Notes: generated by a model not told the origin, from the letters alone. Shown: positions 10,514 to 22,296, counted from the stretch's first letter. The stretch: 64,000 bases of DNA from Pseudevernia furfuracea (GCA_022315425.1 JAIUPT010000041.1:2170001-2234000); one strand, 5' to 3'. Translations and numbers: made by a program.

Positions 10514-12420
10514 TCATGTCTGGATTTCTTCCAAAGGCCTGAGGACGCGGAGATAGAATCCCTTTGACAGTCTCGCAGCAACATGTTTGTTCGTTTCGTC
10601 ATCCAGTGTTCCCACGTCAAATGCAGTTGCTCCCATCAAGCAACTCAATGTCGCGTCTCTAAAGCGGCATCCAGCACTCGAACCAATATTGTTCATGTGT
10701 ACCTTTTCATCCAACAATCGTCTCTGTATGCCCGCCAAAGTATGGTCGTCCAGCGTCTTTGGATCTCCAAGCTCTAACACCTCATCAATACTCAACCAAT
10801 TTGCTATTTCGACCAGTACGACTCCCAGGCTGTATATATCAAACGTCCGCTTGAAGCCTTGCCTTCCTTCCCATGGCCCGAGCCCATGCATGCGCGGATG
10901 CCTATACATATCACGTTCGGGATTCTGCGAGGGGATCTCTGTCATGTCTGTTCTGAAGGCTGGTCGCGCATAGCCAAACCCTGAGAGGAAGGGGCACGAA
11001 TAATCAACATCGTAACCATTGTCACTGAAGAAGATGATGTTGTGACTGCGAAGACCTTTGTGGAGCCAATTCACAGAGTGTAAAGACATCAAGCAGTTGC
11101 AGACTGCTTTGGCGAGAGCAATGCGCTCTGTGAGTAGAGGCTTGGTCCGGACCCTCAGCAACTGCCTCAGCGACAGTGGGATTCCAGCTGTGGCGCCTGG
11201 CATCTCAAAGACGAAGCCTAGACGACCTCGTCTCCGACCGTCGTCGGCGTTCTTTGGGTCGTTGAAATAACCTATACAACGTGGCACCCGTAGAAGATCG
11301 GGCTTTTGTGGATCACTGAGCAAAGCAACGAGCTTTTCAACACGGCTCAAATGCCTCGCGCTGCAATCAGCATCGATTTGTATGATTGGATCGTACTCTC
11401 GCCATTCAATCCAGACACGGTATGTGACGCTGCCCGGCGGTTGGTACTCGGCTTCACATCGATCACTATCATGATCGAGCGTCGGCAACAAATTAATTTC
11501 AGACCGTGCAAGCTTCAAGTCTCTAAGCCGTGTGCTCTCGAGTACAGGACTCCTCGGGCATAAGAAGGTATCGTCATGAATCGAAGTGCTGATGGCCTTG
11601 AAATAAGCAAGAGCGGCAAGTTCGTGCCTCTGCTGTGTGTCCAACGAGCTGGCCTGCTGCAAACCTGTCACAAATGGCGTCGGCAAGCTACAGGCTGTAC
11701 TAGGCGAAAGCGCCTTAACCAGCTGAACCAGCTCATCAGTCTTACTATGAAGATGCAACATAGTGGTGTTCGTTTCTCTAGTTGATCTCCCAATTGCTAC
11801 TCGAGCATCGCTATCGACCAAGTCGATCAAGATATTGTTGAGTTCCCGCAGTTGGTTTATTAGTCTTTCATATCTGTCTTTATGAAAGATCACCCATTTC
11901 AATCTCTTTGGCAGTGCTCGCAGCAATGGCGTTGAGTCTCGAGCCTTCTTCAGGAAGCGCATTCTATCAAAGGAATGAGCCGGTAGCTCTTCGCTAGCAT
12001 TCTCATGTAGTGATTCCAGCTCGCAATGGCTATTATCCGCGACCAAGGCACCGAATTGCTCTCTGCATTTGACAAAGTCCTCCACTAGGATCTCAATCTG
12101 TAGCAGGGTGTCAAGGATGGTGCTACTGCTCAAACCCATGAGCCTATGGTTGGGCATAACCTCGTCCCCCTGCAGATATCTGAGTAACCCGCTCTCTGAG
12201 CTCCAATTGTAAAGTCGTTGCTGCTCGAGGCGTAGGCGGATGTTGAGGTATATATAGTCCGGTTCCAGGTTTTTCGCAGCCGATATAAGTTGAATTGCTG
12301 GATAGTGTTAGCCAAGCGAGCTCGTACATCTGGAGCATTACCTTGCATGGCTCCTGTGAAGCACTGTGCAGCGATGGACATCACCGCCAGTCCTATTCCG
12401 GCAGCAGAACCAGGATCCAT
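10514..12420 (-). CDS. HeLo-domain protein with C-terminal pseudokinase (MLKL-like architecture)
   Basis: Two exons: 12420-12342 and 12297-10514, 620 residues. The N-terminus MDPGSAAGIGLAVMSIAAQ is a typical HeLo (prion-inhibition and propagation) opening. After splicing (Q|A) the family block LISAAKNLEPDYIYLNIRLR follows, then RLYNWSSESGLL. HeLo helices fill roughly residues 1-220. From about residue 310 a kinase-like fold appears: GYFNDP, RIALAKAVCNCLMSLHSVNW and FDIYSLGVVLVEIANWL. The catalytic loop reads HKGLRSHNIIFF, with the HRD Asp replaced by Gly, and the DFG site reads SGFG, so catalysis is unlikely. HeLo domains are membrane-acting cell-death executioners in fungi (HET-S, HELLP) and are related to the four-helix bundle of MLKL. 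A necroptosis-like effector is the inferred role. Confidence 0.85.
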
Positions 12421-13080
12421 ATAGATAGATCTGCGCAACAGAAGCGAAATATCTGCGGTAAATCGGCGTTGAATTGTTCGTTGAGAACAGTAAGCGGGGG
12501 TTTTCGGACACCAAAGGAAGAGCAACTGAGCAAGTCTTCGAAGATTGTGTCACCTTTTAACCGGCACTTGCTCGTGCTATCTTCAACAAGGGTGCCAACC
12601 GAGTTGAGAGAAAACCTCATACATTCAGGGCGTTTCACTATGCTTTGGCGAACATAAGATAAGGCTACAGATGATGCAATCGAGCGTGCGATGCATCTTT
12701 GTCATACCCGAGACTAGAGTGCAGCCAATTGCTGCATTAGGCCAATGCCGCCCATCGTTTAGGCCTAAATAATGGTGGGGAGGTGGGGTGAACGTGCATA
12801 TTGCTGTCTACATTGGCTCGAGGTCTAAAAAGGCAATGCATACCCTCGGAATTCTAGTTATGCTGCTTGCCTGCTGCAAATAGAATGATTCCTGGAGAAA
12901 GAATGAGCTCGATAATACATATCAAGGGTTCAGTCCAACCGAAGCAATGCAGACAATCTTATTAACACAACGTCCCTCTCAATTATTGCAGAAAAGGTCC
13001 AACGCCTGCAGTATACGTTCTAGTAGCACAAAGGAATCTTTCCTTTGTGCATTGATTGATGCCGAGTCCAAATGCTATTA
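12421..13080. other. Intergenic, likely HeLo gene promoter
   Basis: About 660 bp containing the upstream region of the HeLo gene. The reading frames present are short, overlap each other on both strands and show no motif. Nothing else recognised. Confidence 0.4.
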
Positions 13081-13771
13081 CTATAACATCCTTCCAGTCA
13101 TAGCCACAGGATCAGACACAACGACATTCTCTGCCTTCGAGACCTTGATCGAAATGGAAATCCTCCCTTTCAGCTTCCCTCCCGACAAAACCTCGCACTC
13201 AAGGCTATGGCCACCATACCTCCACACCAAACCTTCCAAAGCTCTTATGCTGTCCAACGCCAGCTCCCTACCGATCACCGCGGCTATCGTAATGGGTACG
13301 AACACCATGACCACGTGTCCTTCCTTTTCGCCATTGAATCTGCTCGTCACCACGCCGGCCCGGTCGACATTCTGATCCGCTTTGTAACTCTCCCACAGCC
13401 AGCGAATCATCTCGTCGCAAGCATGGAGCGTCGATTGCTGGCCTTCGAGACCGGTGCCTTCGGGAGAAATCTCTTCGAAAAGGAGGTGTTGCAATGAGGG
13501 ACCGGGGATGTTGTAAGCCCAGGGGGCTTTTGGCCAGGGCGAGGTTGGGCTTTGACAGTCAGCTCATCATCATCATCATCATCATCATCGCATGCAGTGC
13601 AAGGAACATTCATGTCAAAAGGACTTACGTCGTTGTCAGATTCAGAGTATTGAGAGTCGCGGATGGAGGTGCTACGCTTGGTGAACCGCTTTGGACGGGA
13701 ACGGTCGCTGCGGGTGAGGCATAGCATGCGATGACGATTGTGGAAAGTAGGAAAAGAATGTGCGTCATCAT
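13081..13771 (-). CDS. Secreted protein of unknown function (orphan)
   Basis: Two exons: 13771-13629 and 13549-13081, 203 residues. The N-terminus MMTHILFLLSTIVIACYAS is a clear signal peptide, followed by a Pro/Ser/Thr-rich linker. The intron contains an (ATG)n/(CAT)n microsatellite, a CTGAC branch and an AAAG acceptor; splicing AC|C is in phase. The mature part (PWAYNIPGPSLQHLLFEEIS onward) has an alpha/beta look with a conserved-looking C-terminal half: GHVVMVFVPITIAA and LKGRISISIKVS. It has only about four Cys. I do not recognise a family. The mature region is probably extracellular. The frame running straight through exon 1 on the same strand lacks a signal peptide and was not preferred. 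Confidence 0.6.
13564..13590. repeat. (CAT)n microsatellite in the intron of the secreted orphan gene
   Basis: A run of about eight to nine CAT/ATC trinucleotides lying wholly within the inferred intron. Confidence 0.8.
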
Positions 13772-13989
13772 CAAGAGTGTTATGGCAAGCGTAAGCTTGA
13801 ACGACGGTGGGAGAATTCAAAATGTTTGGGATAGCGAGCGATGACTGCAACACGGTTGGTCACGTATGTTGTTTTTGTTAAATGGCTTCTTGACCGAGCA
13901 GCGAGTGGCATGGGACACAATGACCTCGGAGACTAAAGAGAGCAAAGAGAAGGACAGGACAGGACAGGGAGAACACGAGCACAAATACA

Positions 13990-14640
13990 TCACGACCGGA
14001 CATTTCCAAAAAATGTACCTCCGAGAAGCGAGTATCCTATTTCAGGGAAGACGAGCGTGGGGTGATCCCCCCTCCGGATATGCACCATATGACGCGAATC
14101 CCACTCCTCACGCATGCCTGCTTCGCACACCTCCGATCCGCACCACAAGTCTACGAACTGCTTTTTATCGTGTGGAGTCGCGTGGAAGTGGGCGAAATAC
14201 ATTCGCTCATCCTTCCAGGTACCCACAACAAAGGCCCGACCCGAAGACGCGATATGCGAAAGGATTATCGCGCATGCCCGTCATATGCAGGTCATTCATG
14301 AGCCCCAAGAATCGCAACTTTAAGAACTGGGATCGGAGAGAGAATGGAAATTGGGCGTTGATCGAAGGGATGTTGAGTGTGATGATTGGAGTTGTTGAAC
14401 ACACAGCTTCTAGTGGCACTCTTTTTTTTTGGGATGGAAGCACCCAATGATGGCTTATCGTATTGTACTCCCTACCTATGTGGAAGTCGACGGAGGTCAT
14501 CGGCGATCCTTCCGGTTGGCTGACCCCATCCATTGTCCAAATGATGGTTCCCGCAGACAAAGACATCTTGAGGTCCACTTTGATGGATCTGTGGGGCACA
14601 AGATGGGCGTGAACCACCCCGTCACTTGTCAGCAATAGGC
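13990..14640 (-). pseudogene. Possible decayed or mis-framed gene
   Basis: Two minus-strand frames look protein-like but do not join cleanly. One (14635-14207) includes HAHLVPHRSIKVDLKMSLSA. The other (ending 13990) includes GTWKDERMYFAHFHATPHDK and DLWCGSEVCEAGMREEW. They overlap near 14210-14260 in different frames. No GT-AG pair that I tried connects them, so either a frameshift or a missed intron separates them. No family recognised. Confidence 0.28.
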
Positions 14641-15369
14641 TTTGTATCAGAGATGGCCGTCGTTACTGTCATAGTACATCAACACCTCTTTTATGCCGTT
14701 GCTTTTCTTCGACAGCCATGTCCCTCACAAACTGCGATGGTTTCCACACGGGCTTAGAACGTCAGCGCCACTACCATGTGATTCAAGCTCAAGGAGATGA
14801 GACCGAAAGAAAAGGCCAGGGATTCGAAGGACGAGAGAGAGGTTGCTCAACGCTTCAATCAAACACATCGGCCAACAAATCTAGTCGAAACAGGCACTCT
14901 GACTCAGATACTATGATATTCCTCCCACAAGCGCTCGAAATCCCCCCCCTCCCCCCCCCCTTTTTGAATTTGCTTCGATGTTTCATCCTCCCGTTTCACT
15001 CCAGGCTTGTTATTCAGCCCCAGCAGGTACTGTGCTCTACAAATTCAACGGTCGTCCATTCCAAAATGAAAATCAACCCGCCATGAGACTCCTCCTCCTC
15101 CTCCTCCTCCTCGGCTCATGCCTCCCTAGAGTACTGTAAAAATAACCCCCGCCAAAAGCAATGTCGGAATTGCATAAGATTATGAAACCGGCCTTCCATA
15201 TTATCCAACGACGGTGGAAATCAAAGTTTCGCATCAGCATTGCGTCGCACTGTGTCGCATATTGACCAATATAGTCCCTTCACCGCGCTCACTCACCCCT
15301 TTCGACTCCGTCCGCAACTTGCCTGTGCTCTCTTGCACTGCGTTGCTACGTCAAGCTCACCCCACCTCA

Positions 15370-15388
15370 CCCCCCCCCCCCCCCCCCC
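15370..15388. repeat. Poly-C tract
   Basis: An uninterrupted homopolymer C run of about 18-19 bases in non-coding DNA. Confidence 0.85.
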
Positions 15389-15872
15389 GGCAGCTCTTCT
15401 TCCTATTCTGTTGAGTCCGCATCTCGTGGCATCTCGCTTGCACCCGGAACGCCAGCTCTAGAGTAGCCGTGATCGATGGGATAAATCATAAAACAGAAGA
15501 CGATTAGGCCGTTGGAGCCGGGGGAAAAATGGGCCTCTGGATGAGATTAGACATCGGCGGCATACTGACGGTGGGGGGGGGGAAGCGTCTGGCGATGGGG
15601 CCGGCCATCTCGGTTGCGAGGGCCAAGGTTAGGGCTACTTATGAGAGCTGAGTGATAGGGGCTGCGATGAGGGAAAGTTTTTGGACGGAGAATGGCAGGG
15701 CTAAAGGTCAATAATGGACAAGGCTGGCATGATTTGAAGACGGACTTGCGGAATGCCACTGTTTCATACTGGGATTTACGGCTGTGTTCTAAGTCTTCTT
15801 TTTCTAGCGATACGTTGCAGCGAGTCGGATGCTGCCGCGCTCCGTTGCTTGGCGGAAAGCATTGTTGTAGTC

Positions 15873-15874
<2 letters not shown>

Positions 15875-15904
<30 letters not shown>
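15875..15904. repeat. (TG)15 microsatellite
   Basis: About fifteen uninterrupted TG units in non-coding DNA. Confidence 0.9.
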
Positions 15905-15906
<2 letters not shown>

Positions 15907-16682
15907 GGGGGTGTGGACAGACTGTGTTGGGTGAGGGCGGGGATGAGAAGAAACTAAACAGAGGGCAGAGCGAGTAATAGGTGTATATCCACATCGACAC
16001 GGGATTAAATAGAGGAAATCGGGCAATGAAACTCGGATCAAAGGGGCAGACCAGACGCTTCGAAAATTCTTGTATCAGGATGCCGTCCTTAATAGCCTAA
16101 GCAGTATATCTAGGACGCACTTACACATGTAGTCTCTGCCGAACACGAAGAGTTGAAACCTCACTTCGACAGCTGCAGCTGCCTAGATCGGCAGTATAAT
16201 ACAAACTAGGGCATTCCTGGTCTGGTCTGGTCTACAGTGGACGCAATGATGTCGTGATCGAGAAGCAAAAGATGTATGACGAGCTGCGAATAAAGCTCAC
16301 TTAGCAAGGCAGCTAAGGGGACACGGCGCATGGTATTGGTCTAGATCTTTCCTATTCTAAGGACGGCGCATTTTAGCAGCATCCCATGTTACCTTCATGC
16401 GATGTACCCTGATTTTTAAGCTCTGGCACCGGTCTATGCCACATTTTAGGAGCATTCGAGGTTTGTCTGCACTGGTTGGTAATCAGAGATTTCCCTAGCG
16501 CCAGTTGCGATGGGCAAGAATCTGCGATTAGTCAGCGAGTATCGAGCTTTTAATTGGTTGCTTGGATTGATGTCACCTGTCTGGACAGCGAGCAAGAACT
16601 GTCGTGTAAGAACTATGGTCATCCGCGGTTGTGAATTGTAAGCAAGGAATGTGGTGTGTAGAAATATGAGAGCAGTAGGAGA

Positions 16683-16695
16683 GGTATATAAGGAC
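16683..16695 (+). promoter_or_regulatory. TATA-like element upstream of the dehydrogenase gene
   Basis: The sequence ggtatataaggac lies about 105 bp before the ATG at 16792, a plausible core promoter position. Confidence 0.45.
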
Positions 16696-16791
16696 CGTCA
16701 AATTGCCAATCATCCACCTGTTCCTAAACTCATTTCAATTGTATCCGATAGATAGCTCTCAAGGCTTAGAAGCCACAGTATACAACATTAA

Positions 16792-17876
16792 ATGCCTTCC
16801 TACGTCGTGACTGGGGCCTCGCGAGGCATTGGCGTGGGTCTCAGCTCTTCCCTAAGAGGCGTATCACTGACGGTGCTCTTCCTTCACAAAGCTCCAATTC
16901 GTCCGCACCTTGTCCAGAGATGCTCAGAATGTAGTCATTGGACTCGTTCGCAACAAAGCAGAGGCAGAGAAAGCTTTAGGAGAAAAGGTGTCGAAGAACC
17001 TCAGCTTTTTGGAAGCAGACATCACGGATCTTGATGCTCTCAAGGTAAGAATAGAAATGCCCAGTGAAGTGGTGACCATTTTCTGGGCTGTTGAGATGGA
17101 GGCTGATCATCTTCAAGTCAGCAGCGACCGAGACGGCGAGGTTGACAGGAGCTGGTCTCGACTACTTGATCAATAATGCCGCACTCATCCCGAATGCGAC
17201 TCGCTACCGAACTCTAGGCGATTTGTGAGTTTACAGCACACCCGGAGCCATACCCGGATCTGAGGAAGAAAAGATGATACTAACATACTCATCGCATTGC
17301 AGCGCCGAGGCTCCCCAGACCTTGAACAAGGACCTCCAAAATTGTTTCGAGGTTAACGTCATCGGCGTGATCAACACCGTCAACGCCTTCATCCCTCTCC
17401 TTCGTAAAGGCCGGGAGAAGAAAGTCTTCACGTTGTCGACTGGCATAGCGGATCCCGATCTCATCAACCAAATCGATTTCGCTGTTGCGGCTCCTTACTC
17501 CATTAGCAAAGCGGCTGTCAATCTTGCCGTCGCCAGTTACAGTGCGCTTTACAAAAGCGAGGGAATCTTGTTCATGGCTATCAGCCCGGGCGTTGTGGAT
17601 ACAGCAGGACCAGCTGTGCCAAGTGAGTGATGATTTTGGAAAAGATCTGTTGGTGATAATGCCCTCTGACAGTTCATAGGTCCCGATAATGCGGAGGACA
17701 TGAAAGGGTTTCAAGACATGGCGAGCAAATTCGCGACCTATGCACCGCATTTTACGGCTGCTGCTACGCCGCAAGAATCTGTAAACACCATGTTGAAGCT
17801 TTTCGAAAAGAGCAGTATTGAGAATGGCAACGGTGGCACTTTCGTCTCCCATTTGGGGAACAAGCAGTGGCTTTGA
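16792..17876 (+). CDS. Short-chain dehydrogenase/reductase (classical SDR)
   Basis: Five exons: 16792-16833, 16892-17044, 17118-17224, 17303-17622 and 17680-17876, 272 residues. The cofactor motif TGASRGIG is at residues 7-14, DYLINNAAL is the NNAG equivalent, and the catalytic set is Ser146, Tyr166 and Lys170 (YSISK). SPGVVDTAGP follows at the usual C-terminal substrate-loop position. The protein is a soluble NAD(P)H oxidoreductase of unknown substrate; fungal relatives are often annotated as versicolorin-reductase- or carbonyl-reductase-like. The first intron uses a GTGGGT donor. The gene converges on a Zn2Cys6 regulator (28 bp between stops) and is followed by a P450, a second regulator and an ABCG exporter, which suggests a common metabolic job. 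Confidence 0.9.
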
Positions 17877-17904
17877 AAAGTTTCTTGAGCCACTCGTCGG
17901 ACTA

Positions 17905-19605
17905 TCATGTAAAATTTGGAAGTTGACTGCTGGCACTTATGACAGACCCGTATCTTAGCAATGGCACCCTAGCTGTGGCGATTCGCGAATATGTGAATAG
18001 GTCGTCTTGTTTCCAGACGGCTTCGGTCAGTTCCTGTACCCAAGATATGTTGCCTGCTTTCCGAAAATTCCTAGAAGCTTCAAAGGTCGCAAGTACGATC
18101 GTTCGTTGTTCATCGGTCTCAGCTTCACATGCGACGATGAACAAAGGCCACATGCCTGCGCAGACTTTGAGCCTGTGCAGAATTGTGAGTCCGGCCTCGA
18201 CTAGATGCTCTACTTCAGGGGCGCATCTTGGCCTTCGCCGACATGCTCTCTCAAGGAAGATTAGAGCCGCGGTGCGATAGAGTTCCGCGGTATCTAGAAT
18301 ACTAGACTGGGTACTGGTAACTGATGATGTAGTTTGAGGCGTCATTAGTTGATGAAGAGATCGCAGGCGCAGTTCGAGTTGTCTCAGAACCTCAGTATGA
18401 GCTTGAGCAAGTTTCATACTAGAATCAGTTGGGATCGTCTCGTTCAATTTTGATATGATGCTCATCAACTCTGTTGAGCAGCCGAAAGAACCCACGATCT
18501 ACCTTTCGTGTCAGACCATCATACGAGAGAAGCGGAGTGATCAGAGTCCAGTCTGGAGCCATACTTACGAGGTTGCGATGAGGAGAGTTCTCAATTTTGG
18601 ACAAAAGGTAGGGATCTTTTTCACAATTTCGTTGTGCCAAGTCTTTCTGCGGCCAGAATAGCAAGCTGAACTTGCTAAGAGTATCTTGCCCGTACACCCA
18701 ATCAAGTAGGAATGCCAGCTCGCCATCGTAGTTTTGGGAGCCGGCAAAGATGGATCTGGCAATATGTTTGGCGCCACAGAAGAACAGGGTCCATTCTGAC
18801 TCAGATGTGTTGAATACCTTTACAGAATCAATACATATAGTACTTATACTAGTGATGGTTTTAATGGTGCTAGTGGATGCAGGTCGTAGTCGGAACGGAC
18901 CGGTGAAGAAACGAAACTTACCCCGTAGGTCGTTAGGACCAAGCTCGCAGCGAGCTGATAGTACCGGTCACGGAGCTCTGTTGAAAGCTGCATCGAGGAC
19001 GAAAGAGCGCTGATTGCAGCGAAGCTGTGTTTGATGCCCGCCTGACTCCCAGAGAGGTGAAAGGCGGAGAGGGCAAGTATGGCTTGCAACACTGCTGCCG
19101 AAGAGACAGAAGTATCAGAGAGCGCCATCTTGATCAAGAAATGACGAAAGCCGTTGCGATCATCGTCAATTGTGGTAATCATCCGGGACAATACGCCTTC
19201 ATAGTACGACAGCAACATCTGATCTCCGACCTCGAGGACTCCCCATGGTGTACTCATAGGTTTGGAGATGGCGTGGGACAAATGTGGACCTAGTCTCCCG
19301 GAATTGATCTGTCCCATGTAGTCCCCAGTCTGCACAATTTCGTGATGGAGATCAACGTCCCAAGTCGATGTATTAAGGAAACGTAGCTGACGGAATGACA
19401 GCCTCTGCTCAGCTGGAATAATCCCCTGGTCTGAGACGATTGTCCTGCGTCGGTCCGAGGCTCGAGGCCACGACAGTCGTAGTCTGTATCCCAAACATTT
19501 TTTCTTCGATTGGAGGCAATTTTGACATGAAGGGAAACCCTGATCACACCCAATCTTGAGGCTTTTGCAATTCCAACAGCCTCTATGCCTATGCGCTCTC
19601 TCCAT
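17905..19605 (-). CDS. Zn2Cys6 transcription factor with Fungal_trans_2-type domain
   Basis: Three exons: 19605-18922, 18817-18569 and 18498-17905, 508 residues. The binuclear cluster is Cys10-x2-Cys13-x6-Cys20-x6-Cys27-x2-Cys30-x6-Cys37, followed by a basic linker (RLSWPRASDRRR). The rest matches the fungal-specific regulatory domain of the type starting with LLSYYEGVLSRMI and running through VLQAILALSAFHLSG, WTLFFCGAKHIAR and a C-terminal MWPLFIVACEAETDEQR block. It is a nuclear DNA-binding activator or repressor. Introns have GTAAGT donors and both are in phase 0. Tail-to-tail with the dehydrogenase and upstream of the P450, it is a candidate pathway regulator. Confidence 0.9.
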
Positions 19606-19960
19606 AATCGAAGATATAGTTCAATGGCCTTCCAACTATCTTTATGATCATTGAGGAGGGGATGGATGTTACTGAAGGTAATGTTGCGACTTCATTCGAT
19701 TAATCAGCCTTACCGGTACCTTAGCTTTCAGATTTAGCGCGTGTTCCCAGGTCAGCTCTAAGGTATTCTATTCTCATTTTCCCCCCCCAGATGGACAACA
19801 TCCGATGCACATATCAACTAGAAAATCAGCTTCCGGGCAGATTTCAATGCGATCAATATGTACTTTTAGTATGTACTTTTATTATACGGTTGCATTGCCT
19901 ACGCAACCAACAGCGCTTGCCCACGGTTGCCCAGGAGGCTTAGTACTGTTGTAGTAGCCC

Positions 19961-21794
19961 TCAAGCCTTCCTTTTCTTCACCCTCACAGGCATCCCATCC
20001 ACCGGCTTTGCAGTCGCGATCTTTACCTGGTAACCTCTCTCTCCGTCCGGCGTCGTTCTCAATCCTATCTTCAACCCGTCCTTGGCATCCCTCGCATCAA
20101 GTTCCTCGTACGCAACCTTGGTGTCAAATGACCGCAGCATGAGCACCATGATAATCTTAGTCTCTATCATAGCAAGTTCGATGCCTATGCAGTGTCTTGG
20201 ACCATATTCGAAAGGTCGCCATGCACCTTTGATGGGGAAGAGGGGGTCGCCTTCTTTGACGAGCCAGCGTTCGGGAATAAAGGCATTGGGGGAGGGCCAG
20301 AAATCGAGGGAGTGATGTAAGGCGTGTGAGACAGGCCAGACCATGAAGCCTGCGGGCGATTAACAACAGCGGCGTTATGGATGGGGACTTGGTAGAAAGA
20401 TTGATCTATCTGGTGTTGCGCATACCTTCTGTGGGGTACTGCTTGCCATCATGATGCAGAGAAAAGCCAGGCAGCCCTTTCCGTACACTACTCGCGGGAA
20501 CATAAAGCCGTAATATCTCCTTGATAATGGCGACTGTGTAGGGCAGCTTATTAATCAAGTGCGGATCTTTCTTAATCAGATGCGGTGTCTGCTCCACGTT
20601 TGTCCCGAATACCTCATCGTGCTCTTGGCGTACCTTGCGGAGCGCCTCGGGATGTTCCGACAGTGCATATGCGATGTAGCAGATGGTAGAGCTCGTAGTG
20701 TCATGACCTGCAAACATGAATGTCTTGATCTGATCGATGGCTAACCTCTTGAAAGTAGCATCGATGCCTGTCGTTGTATGCTTGACACCTTTCTCTTCGT
20801 GATATGCGTCGAGAGCTAGATCAATGATCGGTCTGCCGCGCTTCGTCACGCGACTATTGGCAGCCTCGTTGTCAGGTCGGGACGAAAAGCGCTGTTCCAG
20901 AGTTTTCCTAACAAGTCTGTCCATCCTCCACTTGTTGTACTGGAAGACGATAGGCCGCATGGGATTGAACAGCACGAAAGGGTTCAGTTCGTTGCTCTGT
21001 AAAAGCCACGTCAACTGATTGCGGAAAGCGGAGACGAAATCGTTCTCGGAGGCCTGGGCATGCATGTGCGTGTCTCTGCTTTACAGTCAGGCTTCGGTTC
21101 CGACCTCGAGATTCGACTCCACTCACAGCACCACTCTGCCAATAATGTCTAGCGTCGCCCTCGTCGCGCTCTCCTCTAACGAGAATATTTCCTGCTCCTC
21201 AGCATGCCTCCCAAGGATCTCCATAAACAGCATCGAATCATCTACAATCCCATCCACGAGCGTCATGAGATGAGCGCTGGAGAATCCCGGGTTGAAGATA
21301 GCCCTCCACCTCTTGTGTTCCGCCCCATCCATTGTCACCAGGTTTTTCTCCCCTGTCAAAGGCCATATATTCTCTGGGATAGCCTTGTGCTTCGGTAGCG
21401 AGTTCTGCACAGTGACTTGGTATGCAACTTCGGGGTCGACGATGGCGCAGATTGGATCGCCGAAGGGCCAGGTATCGAGGTAGAAAATTGGAGGGAGGTT
21501 GTATTGAGTGCGGAGGTAGTGCATCATAACGTGTGGATGGCAGTTGTGAGGCAGATTTTGCATGACCTTGCGCATCGCTGGGAGGTGGCCGAGCCAGAAG
21601 CTGAAGGGTGGCTTTGGCTAAGATATATAAGTGGGCTATTGGAAATTGATACTGGTGTCTCATTGACATACCAGTCCATCGAGAGCGCGCCGATGATTGT
21701 AGAGTTTAATGGAAAACTGTACAATGGAGAGGGCGAGAAGTACGAGCAATGCTCTCAAAATATAGGGTGGGTCCAATAGATCCATGAGTTGCAT
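19961..21794 (-). CDS. Cytochrome P450 monooxygenase
   Basis: Four exons: 21794-21672, 21617-21127, 21075-20426 and 20349-19961, 550 residues. Exon 1 encodes a membrane anchor (YILRALLVLLALSIVQFSI) and splices to the Pro-rich hinge PKPPFSFWLGHLP. The I-helix motif is AGHDTTSS, the K-helix ExxR is KEILRLY and the heme loop is FEYGPRHCIG with the ligand Cys. The C-terminus MPVRVKKRK is basic. Relatives are often annotated as sterigmatocystin-pathway StcB-like or CYP52-like enzymes, but the substrate cannot be told from sequence. The protein acts at the ER membrane with a P450 reductase. Neighbours are two regulators, an SDR and an ABCG transporter. All junctions keep phase and the conserved blocks are intact. 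Confidence 0.92.
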
Positions 21795-22296
21795 CGTGTT
21801 GGCTGTACGGTATGCTCAGATGTAGTCGTTTGACTGTTGATCACGGAGGATACTCGGACTGCGACCCCATCTACGCTTTGAGGTAGCAGGGGAGACATGG
21901 CCTCCTTATCAAGCATTTGATTAGGTGCTGGCGCTGCCATGACGTTTCGGAAACAGGACATCCTTATTCAACACGGCTTGAGAATAGAGTACATGTTGGA
22001 TTCCGAGTGGTCTGATCTCTGAGTTGAAGCTTCAGCGTGAAGCTGCTAACGCGTCTGCTAGCGCGTTAGAACACGTGACTTGCGAGAAGTCTTTCGGATC
22101 TTCTTCTCACCGAAACTGTTATCATCGTACGACGACCCAACCACCGAACATGATTACCCTGGTTATAAATTTTTGAGCGAAAAGAAATTCAAATCTATGT
22201 ATTATTCCACTTCTCTGTAATACATCACAAGGAGAAGTGCGAGGTGTAGTAGTACGCCATTCTGAACTAACTCGCATCCCTTACTATCTACGGTTA
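21795..22296. promoter_or_regulatory. P450 upstream region
   Basis: About 500 bp upstream of the P450 and beyond the 3' end of the broken SMP-30-like gene. It includes gcgttagaacacgtgacttg around 22063, which contains a CACGTG E-box. No other feature recognised. Confidence 0.4.

Larger units (their letters stand above)
14641..16791. other. Gene-poor, simple-repeat-rich interval
   Basis: No gene recognised over 2.1 kb. It holds a poly-C tract at about 15370-15388, shorter C runs near 14941-14960, a (CTC)n tract near 15089-15112 and a long (TG)n tract at 15875-15904. Long frames over these encode only repeat peptides. The last ~150 bp, with gaggtatataaggacc near 16681, look like a TATA-containing promoter for the dehydrogenase gene. 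Confidence 0.5.

Noticed and set aside
13866..14450. 194-codon plus-strand frame
   Set aside because: Composition is irregular, it shows no domain, and it lies antisense to the more protein-like minus-strand frames.
15547..16041. 164-codon minus-strand frame
   Set aside because: It is largely a His-Thr repeat from the TG microsatellite and poly-Pro-like stretches, with no motif and no splice partners.
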